Origin: Anaerozeibacter quisquiliarum
GTDB taxonomy: Bacteria; Bacillota; Clostridia; Christensenellales; Aristaeellaceae
NCBI GenBank assembly: GCA_051162045.1
Contig: JBISDI010000007.1
DNA length: 64,000 bases
Direction: 5' to 3' (one strand)
Part shown: positions 40,413 to 48,194 of the stretch, in pieces
How the letters are laid out: every line of letters starts with the position of its first letter
Position numbering within the stretch: the stretch's first letter is position 1
Notes under the pieces: model-generated
What the model was told of the DNA's origin: nothing
Databases searched by the model: none
The model's input: the letters and a program-made list of their open reading frames with translations, nothing else
Made by a program: the position numbers and the translations under genes

Positions 40413-41711
40413 ATGAAGAGGTTCCTTACGCTCGTGTTCACGTTGCTCTTGGTGCTCTCCTTCTTTGCGGTGCCGGGCGCGTCGGCTGCACAACCGATCG
40501 AGCTGGACATGTACTTCCCCGTCTCGGTCGGCGGCGGACCCGACCAATTGATCTCGGCGCTGTGCCGCCAGTTTCACGAGGAGAACCCCGACATTATCGT
40601 CAACCCGGTGTACGCCGGCACCTACGCCGAGACGCGCACCAAGGTGCAGGCCGCGCTTAAGTCGGGCAACACGCCCGCGATTGCGCTGATGTTCTCGATC
40701 GATCTGTTCTCCCTTTTGTCGATGGACGCGCTCTACGACTACGACCAGTTCTGCGCGACCGAAGCCGACCAGGCCTGGCTGAACGGGTTCTACGACGGGT
40801 TCATGGAAAACAGCCGCACGGGCGGCAAAACCTACGGCATCCCGTGGCAGCGTTCGACGATCATCCTGTACTATAACAAGGACGCGTTCCGCGAGGTGGG
40901 GCTTGACCCCGAAACGCCGCCCGCCACCTGGCAGGAGCTCGAGGACTACGCCTCGAAGCTGACCAAGGTGGACAACGGCGCCACCACCCGTTACGGCATC
41001 CAGATTCCTTCGGACAAGGCGGGCTACGCCTACTGGATGCTGCAGACCTTTTGCACCCAGCAAAACGGTTTTAACCTGATGAATGACGCCGGGACCGAGG
41101 TGTACTTTAACGATCCGCGCACCATCAAGGGGCTGACGTTCTGGAAGGGCTTGTCCGACAAGGGTTACCAGGTGCCGGGCACGGCGGCCTGGTCGACCAC
41201 GGTAACCGACTTCCTCGAGCAGCGCGCGGCGATGGTGTACCACACCACCGGCAACCTGACCAATGTGCGCAAGAACGCCTTGTTCGAGTTCGGTACGGCG
41301 ATGCTGCCGGCGGATGAATCGCGCGGCTCGCCCACCGGCGGCGGCAACTTCTACCTGTTCAAGGGCGTGCCCGAGGAGCAGACGCGCGCGGCGTTCCGCT
41401 TTATCCAGTGGATGACGAACGACCCCGACCGGGTGGCGCAGTGGTCGATGGACACCGGCTACGTGGCGACCCGCCCGGCCGCCTACGAGACCGATCGGCT
41501 CAAGGCCTACGCCGCCGAGTTCCCGCACGCGCTGACCGCGCGCGACCAACTGCCCTACGCCCACGCCGAATTCTCGGTATACGATCAGGGCATGGTGCAG
41601 GACGCGCTCGACACCGCCATCGAAGCGGTCATGACCGGCGCGGCCTCCCCGGAGGAGGCCATGGGCCAGGCGCAGCAGATCGCCGACGGCGTACTGGCCG
41701 CCTACAAATAG
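40413..41711 (+). CDS. Sugar ABC transporter, extracellular solute-binding protein
   Basis: A 432-residue family 1 (MalE/UgpB-like) binding protein with a signal peptide ending VPGASA|AQP. Segments such as LYYNKDAFREVGLDPETPPATW and GGGNFYLFKG are typical. It lacks a lipobox cysteine, so by sequence it would be released by signal peptidase I rather than lipid-anchored, which is uncommon for a Gram-positive importer. The pattern of the ligand loop resembles glycerol-phosphate/oligosaccharide binders. ATG 40413 follows GGAGG. First gene of a three-gene operon with two permeases. Confidence 0.9.
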   Translation: MKRFLTLVFTLLLVLSFFAVPGASAAQPIELDMYFPVSVGGGPDQLISALCRQFHEENPDIIVNPVYAGTYAETRTKVQAALKSGNTPAIALMFSIDLFSLLSMDALYDYDQFCATEADQAWLNGFYDGFMENSRTGGKTYGIPWQRSTIILYYNKDAFREVGLDPETPPATWQELEDYASKLTKVDNGATTRYGIQIPSDKAGYAYWMLQTFCTQQNGFNLMNDAGTEVYFNDPRTIKGLTFWKGLSDKGYQVPGTAAWSTTVTDFLEQRAAMVYHTTGNLTNVRKNALFEFGTAMLPADESRGSPTGGGNFYLFKGVPEEQTRAAFRFIQWMTNDPDRVAQWSMDTGYVATRPAAYETDRLKAYAAEFPHALTARDQLPYAHAEFSVYDQGMVQDALDTAIEAVMTGAASPEEAMGQAQQIADGVLAAYK

Positions 41712-41730
41712 TACAAACGAAGCATCATGA

Positions 41731-41757
41731 GGGCTGTAGCCAGGCGCGCTACAGCCC
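41731..41757 (+). promoter_or_regulatory. Intercistronic hairpin between binding protein and permease
   Basis: Stem GGGCTGTAGC with GCTACAGCCC, loop CAGGCGC, no T-run. Such hairpins often protect the upstream mRNA and allow more binding protein than permease to be made. Confidence 0.65.
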
Positions 41758-41777
41758 CATTGACTGGAGGTGGCTTT

Positions 41778-42698
41778 ATGGCGCAAAGCCTTGCCCCCGC
41801 CGGCCGCGCCCGGCACGCGCACCTCTCGCCCTACGCGCGCAAAAAGTGGCGCACCAGCGTCCTCGCGTGGGGCCTGTTGCTGCCATCGTTCCTCTTCTTG
41901 GGCACGTTCACGCTATACCCGATCGTGTCGAGCGCCGTCGCCAGCTTCTACCGCGACAATCTGTCTACGATTAAGCCGGTGTACGTGGGGCTCAAGCAAT
42001 ACGCGCAACTGTCCGGCGACCCGATCTTCATGAAGTCGTTTTACAACAACCTGCTGGTGGCGGCGGTGACCATCCCGGCCAGCATCGGTCTGGCGGTGGC
42101 CATGGCCATCTTCGCGCACAAGGTGCGCTTCGGCAAGGGCTTCGTGCGGGTGGCCTTCTTTTATCCGACGCTGCTGCCGATGGTGGCGGTGGCCAACATC
42201 TGGCTGTTCATCTACACGCCCGGCTATGGGCTGCTGGGCTACATCAACCCTTCCTGGCGGCTGCTCAGCAACCCCGACAGCGCGATCTGGGCGCTGATCG
42301 CCATGCTGATCTGGAAACAGGCCGGTTACGTCATGATCTTCTATATTTCAGGCCTTCAGAACATCAACGAGGAACTGTACGACGCCGCCGAGATCGACGG
42401 TGCGCGTCCCCTCGGCATCTTCCGGCACATCACATGGCCGCTCTTGCGCCCCACGACGCTGTACGTGAGCATCATCGCGCTGACCAACGCCTACAAGCTG
42501 GTCGACCATCTCTACATCATGACCAAGGGCGGGCCCAACAACTCCACCAACATGCTGCTGTTCTACATCTTCCAGGTGGGGTTTGACTTCTGGGATGTGG
42601 GGCGCGCCTCGGCGATGACGGTGGTGCTGGTGGGACTCTTGCTGCTGGTATCCGCCGTCCAGTTCTTTACCCAGGACAAACGTACATTCTACAGTTAG
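41778..42698 (+). CDS. Sugar ABC transporter permease (UgpA/MalF-like)
   Basis: A 306-residue inner-membrane permease with six membrane segments, the first at about 34-56. The EAA motif that docks the ATPase reads EELYDAAEIDGARPLGIFRHITWPLLRP (about 206-233; quoted in two parts). ATG 41778 has GGAGGTGG upstream; the upstream in-frame ATG at 41727 lies inside the intercistronic hairpin. No ATPase gene is in the operon, so a shared MsmK/UgpC-type ATPase encoded elsewhere is expected. Confidence 0.92.
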   Translation: MAQSLAPAGRARHAHLSPYARKKWRTSVLAWGLLLPSFLFLGTFTLYPIVSSAVASFYRDNLSTIKPVYVGLKQYAQLSGDPIFMKSFYNNLLVAAVTIPASIGLAVAMAIFAHKVRFGKGFVRVAFFYPTLLPMVAVANIWLFIYTPGYGLLGYINPSWRLLSNPDSAIWALIAMLIWKQAGYVMIFYISGLQNINEELYDAAEIDGARPLGIFRHITWPLLRPTTLYVSIIALTNAYKLVDHLYIMTKGGPNNSTNMLLFYIFQVGFDFWDVGRASAMTVVLVGLLLLVSAVQFFTQDKRTFYS

Positions 42699-42710
42699 GG
42701 GGAAGCGCGG

Positions 42711-43550
42711 ATGGCACAGTATTCGGCTACGCAAAGGCGGCTGGGGATCGGCCGGGCCGTTCACTACGGCTTGATGTATCTATTCGCGCTGGTATGCGCG
42801 ATTCCGCTGATCTGGATGGTGCGCACGGCGTGGATTCCCTCGAGCCAGGCGCTGGATCTGTCCTCGGTCGCCTGGCCGACGGCGGAGAACTTTCTCAGGG
42901 TGTGGAAAGCCGCTGCGTTCTCCATCTACTATTGGAACACGCTGCTCATGGTGTTCGGAGTGCTGGCGGCGCAGTTTGTGCTGATTACGCTGGCGGGTTA
43001 CGCGTTCGCGCGGCTCGATTTTTACGGCAAGAACGTGCTGTTCATCTTGATGCTGACCCAACTGATGATTACGCCCGACGTGCTGATGATCCCCAACTAC
43101 CAAATGATGGGACGGATGGGCCTCATCAACACGCGCATCGGCGTGATGCTGCCTTTCTTCGCCTCGGCGATGGGCACCTTCCTGATGCGCCAGACCATCA
43201 AGACCATCCCCTACGAGCTCGAAGAAGCGGCGCGCGTGGACGGCTGCCCGTTCTGGCAATTGCTGATCGACATCTACGTGCCGCTGCTGACGCCATGCTA
43301 CATTGCGTTCGGGCTGATCTCGGCCTCGTACCAGTGGAACAATTTCCTGTGGCCGCTGGTGATGATCGACTCGGTCGCCAAGCGCCCGCTGACGGTGGGG
43401 CTGGCGATCTTCGCCATGTCCTACGAGACCGGCGCGCAATGGAGCGACGTGTGCGCGGCCACCTTCTTGGTGGTAGCCCCGCTGCTCATCCTGTTCTTCT
43501 TTTTCCAAAAGCAATTCATCGAGTCGTTCGTATACTCAGGGATTAAGTGA
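42711..43550 (+). CDS. Sugar ABC transporter permease (UgpE/MalG-like)
   Basis: The partner permease, 279 residues with six membrane segments. The EAA loop reads PYELEEAARVDGCPFWQLLI, the conserved SASYQWNNFLWPL is in the fifth region, and the C terminus is QKQFIESFVYSGIK as in MalG-type proteins. ATG 42711 lies 12 bp after the first permease. A strong terminator follows, ending the operon. Confidence 0.93.
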   Translation: MAQYSATQRRLGIGRAVHYGLMYLFALVCAIPLIWMVRTAWIPSSQALDLSSVAWPTAENFLRVWKAAAFSIYYWNTLLMVFGVLAAQFVLITLAGYAFARLDFYGKNVLFILMLTQLMITPDVLMIPNYQMMGRMGLINTRIGVMLPFFASAMGTFLMRQTIKTIPYELEEAARVDGCPFWQLLIDIYVPLLTPCYIAFGLISASYQWNNFLWPLVMIDSVAKRPLTVGLAIFAMSYETGAQWSDVCAATFLVVAPLLILFFFFQKQFIESFVYSGIK

Positions 43551-43559
43551 ATCACATAA

Positions 43560-43598
43560 AAGGCCCCCGTCCGCGGATGCGGACGGGGGCCTTCTTTT
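43560..43598. terminator. Bidirectional terminator between the ABC operon and the flavin reductase gene
   Basis: Perfect 15-bp stem AAGGCCCCCGTCCGC with its complement, loop GGAT, followed by CTTTT on the plus strand and by TTTTA on the minus strand. Confidence 0.88.
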
Positions 43599-43605
43599 CG
43601 ATGCG

Positions 43606-45465
43606 TTAGTTCTTCGGCAGGAACTCCGGCATCTCACCGCTGGCCACGTAGGTGCCGGCGATGAAGCCCATCGCGCAGGCATCGGCGTCGGCGTTGGAGC
43701 CGAGACGATTGGTGCCGTGCACGCCGCCGGTCACCTCGCCCGCCGCGTACAGGCCGGGGATGACCTGGCCGTAGATGTCCTTGACCTCGGCCTCGGTGTT
43801 AATCACCAGGCCGCCCATCGTGTGGTGCACCGACGGGAACTGCGGGATGGCGTAGAACGGACCGTTCTCGATCTTCACCATGGTGTCGGCCATCACCTTA
43901 TGGAAATCCTCGTCCACCTTGCTGTCGATGAAGCCGTTGTGGCGCGCGATCGAGTTCTCGAGGTTTTCCGCGGTCACCTGCGGGAACTTGCCCTTGATGG
44001 CGCAGGCGTTCATCTTCTCGGCCAGCTCAGCCAGTGTGTCAGCCTTGAGCACACGGCCCGACTCGACGCCCTCGACGATCTCCTCGGGCTTGGCAAACTT
44101 GGTCAGCAACTCTTCATTCGCGATGGAATAGGTCGAGATAAAGCCCGAATTCGAGGCGGCGTTGGCGCACACGTCGCGGCGCTCGCCCTCGCTCACGTAG
44201 CGGTTGCCCTGGTAGTCGACGTACACGATGCCGAAGCTCGGGCCGGTGAACGGCCACACCGCGTACTTGTCGAGCACGCCGCTCTCGGGATCGGCGAACG
44301 GATAGCGCTGGATGTTGGACATCTGCATGGTGTTGGCGCCGATCGCCTGAGCCAGGTAGATGCCCTCGCCGGTAGAGGCGGCGGGGATGTTGGTGGTCGG
44401 GAGATCGGCGGTCAGGAAGGGCACCTGGGTGCTGCGCATCTCGATGTTCGAGCTGAAGCCGCCGGTGCACAGGATGACGCCCTTCTTGGCTTCGATGGTC
44501 TTGTAGCCGTCTTCGGTCGCCACGCGAATGCCCACCACGCGGTTGGCCTCGTCGCGCGTGCGGTAGATCTCAACCATCTTGGTCTCGAGCCGCACATCGA
44601 CGCCGGCTTCTTTGACCATCTTGTACTGCAATCCGGTGATGTCCGCGCCAACCTGGTTCTCGGTCACGTAGGTGCGGTAGCCGTAGTGTCCGCCGGGCCT
44701 GGCCAGGATGTCGCGGATCACGAGGCCGTTGTCCAGCAGCAGGTTAAACACATAGGGGGAGCCGTAGACCATGTTCTTCACCAGCGCCGGATCCGACATG
44801 AAGTCGCCGCCCTTGAGCGTGTCCTCAATGTGCTTCTCAGCGGTGTCGGGCTCGAGGTTGAACTTCTTCTGCAGATCGGCCGCCACCTTGGAGGTGTAGG
44901 CCGCGTACTGGCCGCCGTTGATGGCCGAGTTGCCGCCGGTCACGGACAGCTTCTCGATCAAAAGCGTGTCGGCGCCCGCCTGCTTGGCGGCGTAGGAGGC
45001 CATGAGTCCGGCAAAGCCCGAACCCACCACCACCACGTCGTGGCTCTCGTCCCAAGTCGCGGGCACTTCAAACGAGCCCATAACCGGGAAGTAGGATGTC
45101 GCTTCGGCGGCTTCCGGCGCCTTCGAATAGGCCGCCAGATCCGCGCCGGCCTCGGTCAGCGCCAGCGTCACCGCCTCGATGATGCCCTTCGACGTCATCG
45201 TCGCGCCCGCCAGCGTGTCCACCGCCACGCTCTGCGCAGCGACGATTGCGGCCGGAATCTTCTCAAGCGCGGGAAGGCCCGTATCGGTTTCGTTGTGAGC
45301 GGTAACCTTCACGTCCTCGATCGCCGAGTCGCTCAGCTTCACCTCGACGGTCAGCCCATCGAACATGCCCTTGACCGTCTGGGTGTATGTACCCGCGGTC
45401 TGGGCCATCGCCACGCCGGGCATGGCAAAGCACAACACCAACAACAACAACCAGAGTTTCTTCAT
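43606..45465 (-). CDS. Secreted flavocytochrome-like reductase (FMN-binding plus FAD-binding 2 domains)
   Basis: A 619-residue protein related to fumarate/urocanate reductases. The signal peptide ends VAMA|QT, so it acts outside the membrane. Residues 25-100 are an FMN-binding domain with DTLAGAT, the site where ApbE attaches FMN to Thr (first position Ala instead of Ser). The FAD-binding domain spans about 125-615: VVVGSGFAGLMASYAAKQAG, TGGNSAINGGQY, HHTMGGLVI and AGEVTGGVHGTNRLGSNAD. It would serve as a terminal reductase of an enoate-like acceptor with electrons from a membrane donor. No heme motif. ATG 45465 follows GGAGG. Confidence 0.9.
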   Translation of the reverse strand: MKKLWLLLLVLCFAMPGVAMAQTAGTYTQTVKGMFDGLTVEVKLSDSAIEDVKVTAHNETDTGLPALEKIPAAIVAAQSVAVDTLAGATMTSKGIIEAVTLALTEAGADLAAYSKAPEAAEATSYFPVMGSFEVPATWDESHDVVVVGSGFAGLMASYAAKQAGADTLLIEKLSVTGGNSAINGGQYAAYTSKVAADLQKKFNLEPDTAEKHIEDTLKGGDFMSDPALVKNMVYGSPYVFNLLLDNGLVIRDILARPGGHYGYRTYVTENQVGADITGLQYKMVKEAGVDVRLETKMVEIYRTRDEANRVVGIRVATEDGYKTIEAKKGVILCTGGFSSNIEMRSTQVPFLTADLPTTNIPAASTGEGIYLAQAIGANTMQMSNIQRYPFADPESGVLDKYAVWPFTGPSFGIVYVDYQGNRYVSEGERRDVCANAASNSGFISTYSIANEELLTKFAKPEEIVEGVESGRVLKADTLAELAEKMNACAIKGKFPQVTAENLENSIARHNGFIDSKVDEDFHKVMADTMVKIENGPFYAIPQFPSVHHTMGGLVINTEAEVKDIYGQVIPGLYAAGEVTGGVHGTNRLGSNADADACAMGFIAGTYVASGEMPEFLPKN

Positions 45466-45498
45466 CCTCGTTACCTCCTCTGCATTGGTCCCTCGATA

Positions 45499-45527
45499 AT
45501 TATATATCAATCCGGCACGAATGTCCA
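45499..45527 (-). promoter_or_regulatory. Sigma-A type promoter for the flavin reductase
   Basis: On the minus strand TGGACA (45527-45522), 17 bp, TATAAT (45504-45499); initiation about 25 nt before the start-codon region. Confidence 0.75.
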
Positions 45528-45617
45528 GTATGAACCAATCATTTATAGTTGATTTATTTCTGCCTTTATTTGTTACAATGGCTTTAACCCGATCGCGGGC
45601 GTCGGTCGGGTCGCGCG

Positions 45618-45646
45618 GCATAAAAGCCACCGCACGCGGTAATACT
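45618..45646 (+). promoter_or_regulatory. Forespore (SigF/SigG-type) promoter of sigG
   Basis: GCATA (45618-45622), 15 bp, GGTAATACTC (45638-45647), matching GYATA-N15-GGNNANAHTR except the last base. Initiation would be near 45654, about 36 nt before ATG 45690. This is the promoter class expected for SigF-driven and autoregulated sigG. Confidence 0.75.
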
Positions 45647-45689
45647 CTGAGAGAAACGCGAATCAAATCCCACGCGCGGAGGTGGCTTT
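45623..45689 (+). repeat. Inverted repeat spanning the sigG promoter and ribosome binding site
   Basis: AAAGCCACC (45623-45631) is exactly complementary to GGTGGCTTT (45681-45689), which covers the 3' part of the GGAGG ribosome binding site and the base before ATG. The left arm lies upstream of the forespore start site, so only a longer transcript (for example from TGTTACAAT at 45573-45581) could fold it. The interval also contains ATCAAATCCCACGCGCGG (45662-45679), an 18-bp match to the repeat at 5938-5955 in inverted orientation. Confidence 0.6.
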
Positions 45690-46460
45690 ATGATCGGGAA
45701 GGTCGAAATCTGCGGGGTGGACACGAGCAGGCTGCCGGTGATTAAGAACGAGCGCATGCGCGAGTTGTTTCCCCAAGTGCACGCGGGCGACCAGCGCGCG
45801 CGGCATGAATTCATACAGGGCAATCTACGTCTGGTGCTGAGCGTGCTGCAACGCTTCCACAACCGCGGCGAAAACGTGGACGACCTGTTTCAGGTGGGCT
45901 GCATCGGGCTCATGAAGGCCATAGACAACTTTGACTTATCACAAAACGTGCGGTTCTCCACCTACGCCGTGCCGATGATTATCGGCGAAATTCGGCGCTA
46001 TCTCCGGGACAACAACCCGATCCGGGTGTCGCGTTCGCTGCGCGATATGGCCTACAAGGCGCTCAAGGCGCGCGACCACTTGGTGCAGCGCGACGGGCGC
46101 GATCCGACGGTGGCCGAGATCGCGCGCGAGATGGAGGTGCGCGAGGAGGACGTGGTGTTCGCGCTCGAGGCCATCCAAGACCCGGTGTCGCTGTACGATC
46201 CGGTATTCCAGGACGGCAGCGATTCGATCTACGTGCTCGACCAGGTGCGCGACGACCGGGTGAGCGAGGACGACTGGGTGCGCTCGCTCTCAATCAAGCA
46301 GGCGCTTTCGCGCCTGGGCGCGCGCGAGCAGAAGATCATCCGCCAGCGCTTCTTCGCCGGTCGCACGCAGATGGAGGTGGCCGAAGAGATCGGCATCTCG
46401 CAGGCGCAGGTCTCGCGGCTGGAGAAGGCGGCGCTGGCGCAGATGAAGAAGTACGTATAA
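45690..46460 (+). CDS. sigG: Late forespore sigma factor SigG
   Basis: A 256-residue sigma factor that drives late forespore genes. It starts with the SigG-specific KVEICGVDTSRLPVIKNE, and region 2 is nearly identical to Bacillus SigG: NLRLVLSVLQRFHNRGENVDDLFQVGCIGLMKAIDNFD (partial), VRFSTYAVPMIIGEIRRYLR and DNNPIRVSRSLRDMAYKAL. Region 4 ends EVAEEIGISQAQVSRLEKAA. Usually sigG follows sigE directly; here it is 1.7 kb away and on the opposite strand, with a bactofilin operon between. ATG 45690 follows GGAGG. Confidence 0.97.
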   Translation: MIGKVEICGVDTSRLPVIKNERMRELFPQVHAGDQRARHEFIQGNLRLVLSVLQRFHNRGENVDDLFQVGCIGLMKAIDNFDLSQNVRFSTYAVPMIIGEIRRYLRDNNPIRVSRSLRDMAYKALKARDHLVQRDGRDPTVAEIAREMEVREEDVVFALEAIQDPVSLYDPVFQDGSDSIYVLDQVRDDRVSEDDWVRSLSIKQALSRLGAREQKIIRQRFFAGRTQMEVAEEIGISQAQVSRLEKAALAQMKKYV

Positions 46461-46605
46461 ATCGATTGCGCACGGCGTTCGCCCGCCCTCGCAGCATAGC
46501 CCCCCGGCAAACCCCCGCCATGCGAAAGCTCGGCGGGGGTTTGCCGTTGATCGGGCCCGACCGGACGTCCGGTCTTTTGCCATCGGTTAATTTTCCAGGC
46601 AGCGC

Positions 46606-46654
46606 TTGACGGCAAAACATTGTTTTGTTATACTCTTGTCGTAACAATGTTTTG
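46606..46654 (+). promoter_or_regulatory. Promoter and operator-like inverted repeat of the yhbD-bactofilin operon
   Basis: TTGACG (46606-46611), 17 bp, TATACT (46629-46634). A perfect 12-bp inverted repeat, CAAAACATTGTT (46613-46624) and AACAATGTTTTG (46643-46654), brackets the -10, placing bound repressor over the polymerase site. The gene directly downstream encodes a MerR-like DNA-binding protein, so autoregulation is a natural guess. Confidence 0.75.
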
Positions 46655-46687
46655 TTTCGTATGAAGGCCAGAGGTGAGGGGGCGCTT

Positions 46688-47338
46688 ATGGAAGACTGGA
46701 TTTCCAAAAAGGAGTTGCTGGACGCGACGGGCATCTCCTATGGGCAGCTTTACCGATGGAAGCGGGAGCGGCTGATCCCGGACAGCTGGTTCGCCAAGCG
46801 GTCGGCGTTCACGGGACAGGAGACGTTTTTGCCCAGGCGCGCCGTCGAGCGCATTCAATTCATCCTGGAAAACAAGGATCGCTACTCGCTGACGCAGCTG
46901 ATGGACATGCTGTCGCCCGAGGCCGCGAGCCGCACCTACCGGGCGGAGGCGGTGGGGATGCTGCCCTTCGCCGCGCGCCCGGCGGCGGCGCTGCGACGAT
47001 TGATCCGCTCGGAGGAATTCGACCACGGGCAGGCGCTGTGCGTGATGATTGCGGCGGACGTGCAGCGCGCGGGCGTAAAACTGAGCGACGACACGCTGCG
47101 CGAGGTGCTCGACGCGCTGATCGCCTGGCAGCAGGCCGGACTGTTGGGCAAGGACGACGGGCGGATCGTGCTGCTCAAAAGCGGGGAGGCCTACCTGCCG
47201 CTCTACCTCCAGCCGGATGGCGTGGTTCACCCGCCAAAGGGCGTTGAGGTCGCTTGGGGCCTGTCGCTCTCGGATCTGCCGGAGAAATGCAACCGACTGC
47301 TGGGGAAATTGTTGGAGGGGGAAGAGAACCATGCATGA
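46688..47338 (+). CDS. yhbD: YhbD-like MerR-type regulator (DUF4004)
   Basis: A 216-residue protein with an N-terminal winged helix (WISKKELLDATGISYGQLYRWKRERLIPDSWF) in which the MerR-like helix-turn-helix is clear, followed by a helical domain (ENKDRYSLTQLMDMLSPE and onwards) as in Bacillus YhbD. It precedes a bactofilin gene, the same neighbourhood as yhbD-yhbE-yhbF of Bacillus. ATG 46688 has GAGGTGAGGGGG upstream; an earlier in-frame ATG at 46625 lies within the promoter. It overlaps the bactofilin start by 8 bp. Likely repressor of its own operon. Confidence 0.82.
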   Translation: MEDWISKKELLDATGISYGQLYRWKRERLIPDSWFAKRSAFTGQETFLPRRAVERIQFILENKDRYSLTQLMDMLSPEAASRTYRAEAVGMLPFAARPAAALRRLIRSEEFDHGQALCVMIAADVQRAGVKLSDDTLREVLDALIAWQQAGLLGKDDGRIVLLKSGEAYLPLYLQPDGVVHPPKGVEVAWGLSLSDLPEKCNRLLGKLLEGEENHA

Positions 47339-48122
47339 GAACCTTCAGGACTTGAAGGCGTCCGGCTCGGCCAGGCTCGGCGGCGGCACGTACCGAAACG
47401 TAAACGTCTCGGGCAGTGCTTATATCGACGGAGACGTCGCATGCGAGGCGTTTGTATCTTCAGGCAGCGTCAAGGTGGCGGGCGGCGTCAAAGGCGACCG
47501 GTTTAAGGCGTCGGGCAGCGCCCGCATCGAAGGGAACGCATCCGTCGGCGAATTCCGCGTCGGCGGCACGGCGTCGGTGGGGGGCAACCTGGACGCAAAG
47601 GAGTTGCTCTCGTCGGGCACTTTCAAAGTAGAGGGCGACGTGACCGCGAAAAACGAAGTTAAGCTCAGCGGAATCAGTGCTGTCGGCGGGGCAATCCGGG
47701 CCGGAACGCTGCATGCCACCGGCAGCCTGAAAGCCGCCAAGGGCATCGAGTGCGAGGCGCTGACGCTCTCAGGGGCCTTCGAGGTGGGCGGCCTAATCAA
47801 CGCGGGTACCGCGGACATCAGCCTGGCCGGGCAGAGCCGCATCGACGAGATCGGCGGCGAGCGCGTTTCCGTGCGTCGCGGCGGCATCTTTGGCGCGCTG
47901 GGCATCCCACTTCCGTTAGAACTTCCGTTCGGCCTGGGCGGTTTTCTCACCGCCGATTCCATCGAGGCCACCTGCGTCTTTCTGGAGTTTACCCGTGCCA
48001 AGGTGGTGCGCGGCGCGGAAGTGACCATAGGAAGCGGCTGCGAAATCGACCGCGCGGAGTATTCCGTTTCATTGGACGTAGCGGAGGACGCCGTCGTGCG
48101 GGAGCGGATCAAGGTAGATTAG
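47331..48122 (+). CDS. Bactofilin-type polymer-forming protein (YhbE/YhbF-like)
   Basis: A 263-residue protein with a right-handed beta-helix made of short repeats such as VNVSGSAYIDGDV, VKVAGGVKGDRFKASGSARIEGN and LLSSGTFKVEGDV, each with SG/GG turns. Bactofilins polymerise without nucleotide and scaffold wall or flagellar assembly. It is longer than single-domain bactofilins (about 130) and ends with a Leu/Gly-rich loop GIPLPLELPFGLGG and a final helix-strand tail, so it may be a fusion of two copies. ATG 47331 with GGAGGGGG upstream, coupled to yhbD. In Bacillus, YhbE/YhbF are needed for flagellar assembly. Confidence 0.85.
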   Translation: MHENLQDLKASGSARLGGGTYRNVNVSGSAYIDGDVACEAFVSSGSVKVAGGVKGDRFKASGSARIEGNASVGEFRVGGTASVGGNLDAKELLSSGTFKVEGDVTAKNEVKLSGISAVGGAIRAGTLHATGSLKAAKGIECEALTLSGAFEVGGLINAGTADISLAGQSRIDEIGGERVSVRRGGIFGALGIPLPLELPFGLGGFLTADSIEATCVFLEFTRAKVVRGAEVTIGSGCEIDRAEYSVSLDVAEDAVVRERIKVD

Positions 48123-48147
48123 GTATGGCGGGCGGCCTATGAATTGC

Positions 48148-48182
48148 GAGGAGGCGGGCAACCGCAGGTTATCCGCCTCCTC
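48148..48182. other. Hairpin between bactofilin and sigE (convergent ends)
   Basis: GAGGAGGCGG (48148-48157) pairs with CCGCCTCCTC (48173-48182) around a 15-nt loop. There is no T-run; it may end transcription weakly in both directions. Confidence 0.55.
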
Positions 48183-48194
48183 GGCCTCCATTCA

